DNA from: JAPKZH01 sp963715635
GTDB lineage: Bacteria; Acidobacteriota; Aminicenantia; Aminicenantales; UBA4085
DNA: 64,000 bases
NCBI GenBank assembly: GCA_963715635.1
Contig: OY970261.1
Location: forward strand, 4,030,001 to 4,094,000
Reading direction: 5' to 3'
A program made the position numbers and the translations under genes. Under the pieces are notes generated by a model. That model ran no database searches. It saw only the letters and a list, made by a program, of their open reading frames with translations, and was not told the DNA's origin. Of the stretch, positions 57,417 through 64,000 are shown piece by piece. Within the stretch, counting starts at the first letter, position 1. Each line of letters opens with the position of its first letter.

Positions 57417-58922
57417 ATGAATATTGAGAAGATCCGCGTCCGGTTTGCGCCGAGCCCGACCGGCTATATTCATGTCGGAAACGCACGCACGGCCCTGTTC
57501 AACTGGCTTTTCGCCCGCCAGAACAAGGGAGTATTCGTGCTGCGCGTCGAGGATACGGATGTCGAGCGGTCGCGCGAAGAATATGAGCACCGGCTGATCG
57601 ATGATTTGCGGTGGATGGGTCTCAACTGGGATGAAGGGCCGGATGTGGGCGGAAATTTCGGCCCCTACCGGCAGTCCCAGCGCCTGGATATCTATCGAGG
57701 TTATACCCAGAAGCTGCTCGCTGAAGGAAAAGCCTATTATTGTTTCTGCAGCACCGAGCAGTTGGAGAAGGAACGGGAGACGGCGCTGGCGGGCGGCACG
57801 ATGCCTATCTACAGCGGCCGCTGCCGGGCCCTCGATCCTGCCGCCGTCGAAAAAAGAATCCGTAACGGCGAGAAAGCCGCTATCCGGCTCAAGGTCCCGG
57901 ATGAAGGCTTGATCAGCTATGATGACCTGATTAGGGGGCATCTCGAATTCGATTTGAAGCTAATCGGTGACCCCGTGCTCGTCCGTTCGACGGGCCTTCC
58001 CGCCTATAATTATGCGGTCGTCATTGATGACCATCTGATGAAGATCACTCACGTCATTCGCGGTGAAGACCATATTTCGAACACGCCCCGCCAGATTTTG
58101 ACATACAGGGCCTTGTCCCTCGAACCTCCTCTGTTCGCCCATTTGGCTATGGTCATGGGCAAGGACAACACGCGCCTGAGCAAGCGCCATGGGGCGACGG
58201 CGGTTGACCAGTTTGCCAAGGACGGCATCCTGGCTGCGGCCTTTTTCAATTACCTAGCCCTCCTCGGCTGGGCGCCGCCGGAAGGGCGGGAGGTTTTGGA
58301 GAAGGCCGAGCTTCTCGCGCTCTTCGACCTTCGGAAAGTCAGCCGCTCGGCCGCCATTTTTGATTATGAAAAGCTCCACTGGATCAACCGCCAGCACATT
58401 AAAAAATTGGACCCAGCGGAAAAGGCGCAGAGGACGCTTCCTTTTTTAAGGGATGCTGGGCTTTTGCCGGAAGCGATGACGGACCGCCATTGGCGCTGGC
58501 TCGAAAAGGCTGTGGAGAGTCTGATCGAAGGCGCGGACAAGCTTTCGGATCTCCCTCAAAAATTTTCTTTGCTATTTGATTTCTCGCCGGAGGCTATGGA
58601 CGAGGAAGCCAGGTCCATTCTGAATTCCGAGTCGGCCCCGAAGGTTGTTGCGGCATTCGCTCAGAAGCTGGAGCGGGCCGGCGAGCTGGATTACGGTAAA
58701 TACGCCGCGATCATCGAGGAGATCAAGAAAGAAACAGGTATCAAAGGCAAGCTCCTCTTTCACCCACTGCGCGTCGCCCTGACGGCCAGGACCTCGGGGC
58801 TTGAGCTCGATAAGTTCATCCCGCTGGTGGAGGAAGGGGCGCGGCTCAGCTTTCCCAAGCCCATTAAAAGCTGTCTGGAAAGAGTCAGGGGAATTCAAAA
58901 GTATCTTGGAAGGCTTGCTTAA
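57417..58922 (+). CDS. gltX: Glutamyl-tRNA synthetase
   Basis: The 501-residue protein is a class I synthetase. The HIGH-type motif lies in PSPTGYIHVGNARTALF (residues 10-26) and the KMSKS-type motif in TRLSKRHGATA near 247. It also has the conserved FYCFCSTEQL-like YYCFCSTEQL, the catalytic fold and the C-terminal anticodon-binding domain. It charges tRNA-Glu (and perhaps tRNA-Gln if the organism uses a transamidation route). The stop is 21 bases before the rRNA methyltransferase gene. Confidence 0.95.
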   Translation: MNIEKIRVRFAPSPTGYIHVGNARTALFNWLFARQNKGVFVLRVEDTDVERSREEYEHRLIDDLRWMGLNWDEGPDVGGNFGPYRQSQRLDIYRGYTQKLLAEGKAYYCFCSTEQLEKERETALAGGTMPIYSGRCRALDPAAVEKRIRNGEKAAIRLKVPDEGLISYDDLIRGHLEFDLKLIGDPVLVRSTGLPAYNYAVVIDDHLMKITHVIRGEDHISNTPRQILTYRALSLEPPLFAHLAMVMGKDNTRLSKRHGATAVDQFAKDGILAAAFFNYLALLGWAPPEGREVLEKAELLALFDLRKVSRSAAIFDYEKLHWINRQHIKKLDPAEKAQRTLPFLRDAGLLPEAMTDRHWRWLEKAVESLIEGADKLSDLPQKFSLLFDFSPEAMDEEARSILNSESAPKVVAAFAQKLERAGELDYGKYAAIIEEIKKETGIKGKLLFHPLRVALTARTSGLELDKFIPLVEEGARLSFPKPIKSCLERVRGIQKYLGRLA

Positions 58923-58943
58923 GGAATTAGGTCAGGGACCGAA

Positions 58944-59672
58944 GTGGATAAAATCAGCCGCATTAACCCGCTCCTGGAAATCCTGAGAACCTCCCCCCAG
59001 CGCTTGAATAAGATCTATCTCCAGAAAGAGGGTGGTCGACGTCCCGTCGGAGAGATCGTTTCACTGGCCAGGACCCATCATGTTCCGTACCTTTTCGTCC
59101 CCAAGCAAGCTTTGGATAATCTTTCTCCTCATCACCAAGGAGTTGTCGCTCTCGTCGCCTCCAAGGAATTCGTTTCGCTCGGAGAAATCCTTTCGGCCGC
59201 TCAAGTGCCCTTTCTAGTCCTGCTGGATGAGATTGAAGATCCCCAGAACCTCGGCGCCATTCTCCGCAGCGCCGAAGGGGCCGGAGCGGACGGGATCGTT
59301 TTACCGGAACGGAGGAGCGCCGGCCTGACCGAAGTCGTCGCCCAGGTTTCCGCGGGGGCGCTCGAGCATCTGAAGGTGGCCCGCGTTCCTAATCTTGCCC
59401 AGACGATGGACGAATTGAAGGAGAGGGGGCTTTGGCTTGTCGGAGCCGAGGGCGGCAGCGGCGAATATTTTTACGAATTTGATTACACTCAGCCTGTCGG
59501 CCTTGTCTTCGGCTCGGAAGGAAAGGGCCTCAGGCCCCTGATTCGCAAAAGGTGCGATAAGGTCCTATCCATTCCCCTGCGAGGCAAAGTCAATTCCCTC
59601 AATGTCGCCGCCGCTGCCGCGGTTTTCCTGTTTGAGGTCGCCCGCCAGAGAAAAAGTCAAAAGCATCCATAG
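58944..59672 (+). CDS. rlmB: 23S rRNA (Gm2251-type) SpoU/TrmH family methyltransferase
   Basis: The 242-residue protein matches SpoU-family ribose 2'-O-methyltransferases. An N-terminal substrate-binding part contains NKIYLQKEGG. The SPOUT core has FLVLLDEIEDPQNLGAILRSAEGAGADGIVLP, GLVFGSEGKGLRPLIRKRCD and SIPLRGKVNSLNVAAAAAV, including the deep-knot residues. RlmB in E. coli methylates G2251; this assignment is by similarity, and TrmH-type targets are alternatives. GTG 58944 follows AGGGA at five bases. It sits immediately after gltX. A GGGGTCAAA hairpin follows. Confidence 0.87.
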   Translation: MDKISRINPLLEILRTSPQRLNKIYLQKEGGRRPVGEIVSLARTHHVPYLFVPKQALDNLSPHHQGVVALVASKEFVSLGEILSAAQVPFLVLLDEIEDPQNLGAILRSAEGAGADGIVLPERRSAGLTEVVAQVSAGALEHLKVARVPNLAQTMDELKERGLWLVGAEGGSGEYFYEFDYTQPVGLVFGSEGKGLRPLIRKRCDKVLSIPLRGKVNSLNVAAAAAVFLFEVARQRKSQKHP

Positions 59673-59693
59673 CCGTTATCCGGAGTCATATCC

Positions 59694-59759
59694 GGGGTCA
59701 AAGCTACTCATTACGCAAAAACGTCTCGGGGAACATGCGTAATGAGTAGGTTTGACCCC
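59694..59759. repeat. GGGGTCAAA-family hairpin, copy 4
   Basis: Left arm 59694-59717 (starting GGGGTCAAAGCTACTC) and right arm 59736-59759 pair at 23 of 24 positions around an 18-base loop. The left arm matches copy 3 at the GCTAC position, whereas the right arm matches copy 2. CCCCAGTCAA then occurs twice just beyond (59756-59775). In the gap 59760-59939 a weak promoter candidate TTGAAG/TACATT (59839-59867) precedes the histidine kinase. Confidence 0.85.
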
Positions 59760-59939
59760 AGTCAACCCCAGTCAATTCACCCCTTGCAGTGAGAAAGGGG
59801 AGCGGAAATATCCCCCCGAATATCACCTTTCAGGGTTATTGAAGAGCGTAAATTTTTTGAATACATTATTTGAGGAGTGATTTCTGCGGCTATTATGAAA
59901 TGAACGAATCATTTCCCCTAGGGACGCCATGGCCAGAAG

Positions 59940-61625
59940 ATGAAGAAGTCTAAAAACACGGGTTGCGGAAGCAAAAAAAAGCCTGGACGGGGGATTCGCG
60001 CCGCAAAAAAGGTGAGGTCCAGATCCAAGCGCTCCCCGGATTCCCTCGTTTCTCAAGTTAACCACATAGAGCTCAATGAGTCCAACGGCCTCTTCAAGAG
60101 CAGGTCCAAAGAGGAAATCAATGAATGCATTTTCAGGATCTCTGAAGCCGCTATTTCCTCGAAAAACCTGGATGACCTTTTCTTTTCCATCCATCGGAAT
60201 ATCGCCGAGCTGATGCCCGCCCACAACTTTTATATCGCCCTCTATGATCCCACGAAAGACATGCTCAGCTTCCCATATTTTGTGGATGAATGCGACCCGA
60301 CTCCCGCCCCCAAGAAGCTGGGCAAGGGTTTGACGGAATACGTTCTCCGGACGGGGGAGCCATTGCTTGCATCTCCCGAAGTATTTGCCGAACTCGAAAA
60401 AAGCGGCGACGTCGAGTCCATCGGAGCGCCCTCCATCGACTGGCTGGGCGTGCCCCTGAAGCTCGACGGCCAGATCATCGGAGTGCTGGTCCTGCAGACC
60501 TACACCGAAGGCGTACGTTACGGCAAAGAGGAAATGAATGTCCTCAAGTTCGTCTCCGGCCAGGTGGCCATGGCGGTCAACCGCAAGAAGATCGAAGAGG
60601 AGGTCCAGGAACGCGGCCGTCTGCTGGCCAGCATTTTTGAGAGCATCCAGGACGGGCTTTCGATTCTGGATTTGGACTACAGGATCATCCGGGTCAATCC
60701 GGCCATAGAAAAATGGTATGCTCACGCCATGCCCCTCATCGGGAAAAAATGTTTTGAGGCCTATCATCTTGCGGACCGGGTTTGCGCCGTCTGCCCCACT
60801 CGCCAAACCCTGGAGACAGGACAGGCGGCCTACGAAGTCGTCCCCAAGGTCGGCACGGGGGGCGAGGTCACAGGGTGGCTGGACCTTTACAGCTTTCCTC
60901 TCATCGACCAGCGAACCGGCCAGATGCGAGGCGTGATCGAGTATGTCCGCGATATCACCAAACGGAAAAAGGCCGAGGACCAGCTCCAGGCTTCGCTTCG
61001 AGAAAAGGAAGTCCTTCTCCGGGAGATTCACCACCGGGTAAAAAACAACATGCAGATTATCTCTTCTCTCCTCAGCCTCCAGTCCCGCCATATCCAGGAT
61101 CCCAGTGTTGTCGAAATCTTCAAGGAAAGCCAGCGCCGCATCCGCTCCATGGCTCTCATCCACGAACGGCTCTATCAGTCCGCCGACCTGTCCCGCATTG
61201 AATTCTCCCAATATTTGGATAACCTGGCCAACCGCCTGTTTCATTCCTATCAGGTGGATTCCGACCGGATCCGCCTAAGCCTGCACAGCGAGGAGGTCTT
61301 CCTCAACATCAATACGGCCATTCCCTGCGGCTTGCTCGTCAACGAGCTCATCTCCAACGCCCTGAAGCACGCTTTTCCCAACGGGCGCAGGGGCGAGGTG
61401 GCCGTGGAGCTTCGCCGGAATGAAAGCGGTGAATTTCTCCTCCGAGTCAGCGACGATGGGGTGGGGTTTCCAAAGGATTTGGACTTCCGCCGAACGGAGA
61501 CGCTGGGCATGCAAATTGTCGTCACGCTGGTCGATCAGATTGACGGGACGATCGATATGGGCGAGTCCGGAATGACGGAATTTCTGATCCGTTTTAAGGA
61601 AATTCCCTACAGGCCAAACTCATAA
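59940..61625 (+). CDS. Sensor histidine kinase with GAF, PAS and HisKA_2 domains
   Basis: The 561-residue protein has a basic N-terminus without membrane helices. A GAF domain (about 60-215, AELMPAHNFYIALYDP...GLTEYVLRTGEPLL...WLGVPLKLDGQIIGVLVLQTY) and a PAS domain (about 230-350, GLSILDLDYRIIRVNPAIEKWY...EYVRDITKRKKAE) follow. The H-box REIHHRVKNNMQIISSLLSLQ belongs to the HisKA_2/HWE-like class, and the ATPase domain has NELISNALKHAF and VSDDGVGFP. The phosphorylatable His is present. It is a cytoplasmic sensor of small molecules or redox state, but the ligand is unknown. No response regulator gene is adjacent. A four-codon ORF (59929-59943) overlaps its start. Confidence 0.92.
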   Translation: MKKSKNTGCGSKKKPGRGIRAAKKVRSRSKRSPDSLVSQVNHIELNESNGLFKSRSKEEINECIFRISEAAISSKNLDDLFFSIHRNIAELMPAHNFYIALYDPTKDMLSFPYFVDECDPTPAPKKLGKGLTEYVLRTGEPLLASPEVFAELEKSGDVESIGAPSIDWLGVPLKLDGQIIGVLVLQTYTEGVRYGKEEMNVLKFVSGQVAMAVNRKKIEEEVQERGRLLASIFESIQDGLSILDLDYRIIRVNPAIEKWYAHAMPLIGKKCFEAYHLADRVCAVCPTRQTLETGQAAYEVVPKVGTGGEVTGWLDLYSFPLIDQRTGQMRGVIEYVRDITKRKKAEDQLQASLREKEVLLREIHHRVKNNMQIISSLLSLQSRHIQDPSVVEIFKESQRRIRSMALIHERLYQSADLSRIEFSQYLDNLANRLFHSYQVDSDRIRLSLHSEEVFLNINTAIPCGLLVNELISNALKHAFPNGRRGEVAVELRRNESGEFLLRVSDDGVGFPKDLDFRRTETLGMQIVVTLVDQIDGTIDMGESGMTEFLIRFKEIPYRPNS

Positions 61626-61661
61626 CGGATAGGGGCGTTTTCCGACCGGACGCGCCTCTTC

Positions 61662-61691
61662 TTGACAGAGCTTTGCTCAACCTTATAGAAT
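61662..61691 (+). promoter_or_regulatory. Promoter of accA-hisS
   Basis: A perfect TTGACA (61662-61667) is followed at 18 bases by TAGAAT (61686-61691), five of six consensus positions. The start codon of accA is at 61729. Confidence 0.6.
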
Positions 61692-61728
61692 AAACACGCA
61701 TACTTTAGCCTGAAGCAATCAGAAGCCG

Positions 61729-62685
61729 ATGTCGAAAAGCGAAGATTTTTATCAGTTAGAGAACAAAATCGTCCAGCTCAAAGTGCAGATCGACGAGATC
61801 CAGCTGAGCCAAGAGCAGGGCAAAAAAGATAAGATCGCCGGTCTCAAGCTTGAAATCGAGAAGGAATGGGCCAAGATCTCTCCCAAGCTGACGCCCACCC
61901 AGATTGTCCAGATCGCCCGCCACCCCAAGCGGCCGTATGCCTTGGACTACATCAACGCCCTGATGCAGGATTTCATGGAGATGCATGGCGACCGCCGTTT
62001 CGCCGATGACACGGCTTTGGTGGCCGGCCTTGCCTTCTACAAGGGGGCTACCGTGGGTGTCATCGGGCATCAGAAAGGCCGGACGACGAGGGAACGAATC
62101 GAGCGGAATTTCGGCGAGCCCAATCCCGAGGGCTATCGAAAGGCGCTCCGGGTCATGAAAATGGCCGAAAAATTCGGGTTCCCCATCGTCACCCTGATTG
62201 ATACGCCCGGCGCCTATCCGGGCATCGGCGCGGAAGAAAGGGGCCAGGCCGAGGCCATCGCCTACAATCTCAAAGTCATCTCTACAATCACCGTCCCGAT
62301 CGTCTGTGTCATCATCGGCGAAGGCGGAAGCGGCGGCGCCCTGGCCATCGGCGTGGGCGATACGATTCTGATGCTCGAGAACGCATTCTACTCCGTAATC
62401 TCGCCCGAGGGCTGTGCGGCCATCCTCTGGAAGGACCAGAACGCCGTCGAGAAGGCCGCCCAGAACATGAAAATCCGCGCCCAGGACCTGTTGGAGCTGA
62501 GCGTCATCGATAAAATAATCCCAGAGCCTCCCGGAGGCGCCCACATCGATCCCGAGCAGACATTCAAGAATGTCGATAAGCAACTCAGCCAGGCCCTCAA
62601 GAAGCTGGAGCCGAAGCCGGTCAAGGAGCTGCTTGAAGAGCGGTACCGGAAGTTCAGGATCATGGGGATCTTCAGCGAAAAGTGA
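61729..62685 (+). CDS. accA: Acetyl-CoA carboxylase carboxyltransferase subunit alpha
   Basis: The 318-residue protein is a typical AccA. It has the N-terminal helical part (LENKIVQLKVQIDEIQLSQEQ) and RHPKRPYALDYINALMQDFMEMHGDRRFADD. The crotonase-like core follows: GVIGHQKGRTTRERIERNFGEPNPEGYRKALRVMKMAEKFGFPIVTLIDTPGAYPGIGAEERGQ...GEGGSGGALAIGVGD. With AccD it transfers carboxyl from biotin to acetyl-CoA. AccD, AccB and AccC are not in the window. The stop overlaps hisS by four bases (GTGA). Confidence 0.96.
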   Translation: MSKSEDFYQLENKIVQLKVQIDEIQLSQEQGKKDKIAGLKLEIEKEWAKISPKLTPTQIVQIARHPKRPYALDYINALMQDFMEMHGDRRFADDTALVAGLAFYKGATVGVIGHQKGRTTRERIERNFGEPNPEGYRKALRVMKMAEKFGFPIVTLIDTPGAYPGIGAEERGQAEAIAYNLKVISTITVPIVCVIIGEGGSGGALAIGVGDTILMLENAFYSVISPEGCAAILWKDQNAVEKAAQNMKIRAQDLLELSVIDKIIPEPPGGAHIDPEQTFKNVDKQLSQALKKLEPKPVKELLEERYRKFRIMGIFSEK

Positions 62686-63950
62686 GCAGCTCAACGCCCC
62701 CCAAAAAAGAAACCGCCGCCATTAAGGGGACCAAAGATATTCTGCCGCGCGAAGTCGGCGTCTGGCAGAAGGTCGAGGCCGAAGTAAAGGGGCTATTGGA
62801 GCTGTATGGCTACCGGGAGCTGCGGGCCCCCGTTTTCGAGGCGACCGAGCTTTTTGAAAAAGGAACCGGCGAAACTACGGACATCGTCACCAAGGAGATG
62901 TACACGTTCACCGACAAAGGAGGCCGGTCGATCACGCTGCGGCCCGAGTACACGCCTTCCGTCGTCAGGGCGATCATCGAACATAGGCTTTATCTTCAGC
63001 CCGACCCCTTGCGTTTCTATTTCATCGGGCCTATGTTCCGCTATGACAGGCCCCAGAAAGGCCGTTACCGTCAGTTCCACCAAGTGGATATCGAGGTCTT
63101 CGGGGAGAAAGACCCGGCCATCGATGCTGAGATCGTCGAGATGGCCGATACGCTCCTGAAAAAGCTAGGGGTTCAAAAGATCGAGACTCTGGTGAATTCG
63201 GTCGGCTGTAGGGCTTGCCGTCCCGCTTATTCGGAGGATTTAAGGGCCCACGCCGAAAAAGTCCGCGACCTTCTCTGTTCTGATTGCCAGAGGAAGATCA
63301 CGACCAATCCGCTCCGGATATTCGACTGCAAAGTCGAGTCCTGCCGGGAGCAGGCCGCCCGTTTCCCCAAGATTTCGGCTTATCTTTGCCAGGAATGCCG
63401 CGACCACTTTGCCAAGTTCTGCTCCTACCTGGATCTTTACGGGATTTCCTACAAAGTCGAACCCAACCTCGTCCGAGGCCTGGATTATTACACAAAAACC
63501 ACCTTCGAGATCGTGAGCGCCGGGCTCGGCGCCCAGAATGCGCTCCTCGGGGGCGGCCGCTACGACGACATGATGAAGGAATTCGGCGGGCCCGACCTCA
63601 GCGCCATCGGTTTCGCCATGGGCATGGAGCGGCTAGTTTCTGTGCTGAAGATCGAGCCGGAAAAGTCGAAATTCCTTTATATTGCCACCCTGGGCGAGGA
63701 AGCCAAGACAAAAGGGATCGAGCTTGTCAGGTTCTTCAGGCGGGAGGGCGTCGAAAGCCTCATCGAGTTTGCCGACCGCAGCCTAAAAAATCAGATGAGC
63801 CGGGCCAATAAGCTGGGCGCAGCTTGGGCGCTGATCGTGGGCGAAGAGGAGATTCGCAAAGGGCTTTACCAGCTTAAGGATATGGCTTCCGGGATCCAGA
63901 AAGAGGGAACGGTCGAGGACCTCCTGAAAATTATTTGCGGCGCCTTATAA
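62682..63950 (+). CDS. hisS: Histidyl-tRNA synthetase
   Basis: The 422-residue class II synthetase has KGTKDILP, the motif 2 region FYFIGPMFRYDRPQKGRYRQFHQVDIEVFG, HisRS signature LVRGLDYYTKTTFE and motif 3 FAMGMERLVSVL. The C-terminal anticodon-binding domain follows. Between the two catalytic halves there is a Cys-rich insertion: CRACRP, CSDCQRK, FDCKVESCREQ and LCQECRDH. The cysteines suggest zinc binding and are shared with some bacterial HisRS groups. The GTG start overlaps accA. Confidence 0.95.
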   Translation: MSSSTPPKKETAAIKGTKDILPREVGVWQKVEAEVKGLLELYGYRELRAPVFEATELFEKGTGETTDIVTKEMYTFTDKGGRSITLRPEYTPSVVRAIIEHRLYLQPDPLRFYFIGPMFRYDRPQKGRYRQFHQVDIEVFGEKDPAIDAEIVEMADTLLKKLGVQKIETLVNSVGCRACRPAYSEDLRAHAEKVRDLLCSDCQRKITTNPLRIFDCKVESCREQAARFPKISAYLCQECRDHFAKFCSYLDLYGISYKVEPNLVRGLDYYTKTTFEIVSAGLGAQNALLGGGRYDDMMKEFGGPDLSAIGFAMGMERLVSVLKIEPEKSKFLYIATLGEEAKTKGIELVRFFRREGVESLIEFADRSLKNQMSRANKLGAAWALIVGEEEIRKGLYQLKDMASGIQKEGTVEDLLKIICGAL

Positions 63951-63978
63951 TCCGCATTCTCAATAAGGACAAACACCG

Positions 63979-64000
63979 ATGGAAAATGAGAGGAAGACGG
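63979..64000 (+). CDS. 5' end of a gene cut by the window
   Basis: ATG 63979 follows AAGGAC nine bases upstream and opens a frame of seven visible codons beginning MENERKT. It is 28 bases after the hisS stop and in the same direction. aspS is a frequent neighbour of hisS, but seven residues are not enough to identify it. Confidence 0.35.

Noticed and set aside
59823..61244. Minus-strand frame of 473 codons antisense to the histidine kinase
   Set aside because: The plus strand encodes intact GAF, PAS and H-box motifs; the antisense frame has no recognisable domain.
1..64000. tRNA, rRNA, CRISPR array, complete insertion sequence or prophage
   Set aside because: No cloverleaf-like CCA-ended segments, no regularly spaced direct repeats and no transposase or phage structural genes were found on reading both strands; a covariance search was not possible here.

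Overview
The window is a dense bacterial chromosome segment of about 64 kb, GC roughly mid-50s % by eye, with no rRNA, tRNA, CRISPR array, prophage or complete insertion sequence. The gene content describes a diderm with an outer membrane: an O-antigen-type ABC exporter next to a heptose nucleotidyltransferase, an EnvC / S41 / YibQ-like envelope operon, a Tat-exported molybdenum hydroxylase, SurA/PrsA-type chaperones and an outer-membrane barrel. The Asp-box (VPS10/sortilin-like) secreted protein, the TolB-like/TPR protein, paired b/b' ATP synthase stators and the AbrB-type HgcC-like protein beside arsM fit an anaerobic member of the Acidobacteriota/Aminicenantota neighbourhood. That placement is inference from gene content, not a phylogeny.

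Layout. 1-3.3 kb: 3' part of a membrane-anchored TPR protein and a probably leaderless DUF4143-type ATPase. 3.4-9.0 kb: F1/stator ATP synthase operon atpF'-F-H-A-G-D-C without a and c subunits, overlapping a methyltransferase gene and then a Wzm/Wzt exporter pair (to 11.8 kb) and rfaE2. 12.4-15.7 kb (- strand): a large Asp-box repeat protein broken by a one-base frameshift. 15.9-16.1 kb: a tiny self-contained transcription unit (promoter, 30-codon ORF, terminator). 16.1-22 kb (- strand): a C26 peptidase and a PaoABC-like periplasmic molybdo-flavo-Fe-S oxidoreductase operon, whose large subunit also carries a one-base frameshift. 22-30.6 kb: mfd, two peptidyl-prolyl isomerase chaperones, a polyprenol-phosphate mannosyltransferase-like GT2 and a PMT/ArnT-like GT.

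31-45 kb: a HicB-like orphan, a lipoprotein, a membrane protein, a three-domain polyamine enzyme (spermidine synthase fused to two AdoMet-decarboxylase-like domains), a PP2C phosphatase, a barrel protein, the envelope operon (UPF0104, EnvC-like, S41 pseudoprotease, YibQ-like), glycerate 2-kinase, a DUF4412-type protein, an alkyltransferase-like protein and an hgcC-like/arsM operon. 45-54 kb: carAB (- strand), then GDP-mannose 3,5-epimerase with a fused L-fucokinase/GDP-fucose pyrophosphorylase. 54-64 kb: a small Cys-cluster protein, a DUF1697/GNAT-YoaP/VOC operon, a membrane protein, gltX, rlmB, a histidine kinase, accA, hisS and the first codons of another gene.

The most interesting items are: (1) the minigene at 15871-16082; (2) the SpeE-(AdoMetDC-like)x2 fusion; (3) a family of intergenic hairpins that all begin GGGGTCAAA and whose 23-24 nt arms differ between copies while remaining self-complementary; (4) the S41 protease homologue with both catalytic residues replaced, next to a zinc-ligand-free EnvC; and (5) two homopolymer frameshifts, which may be assembly errors.
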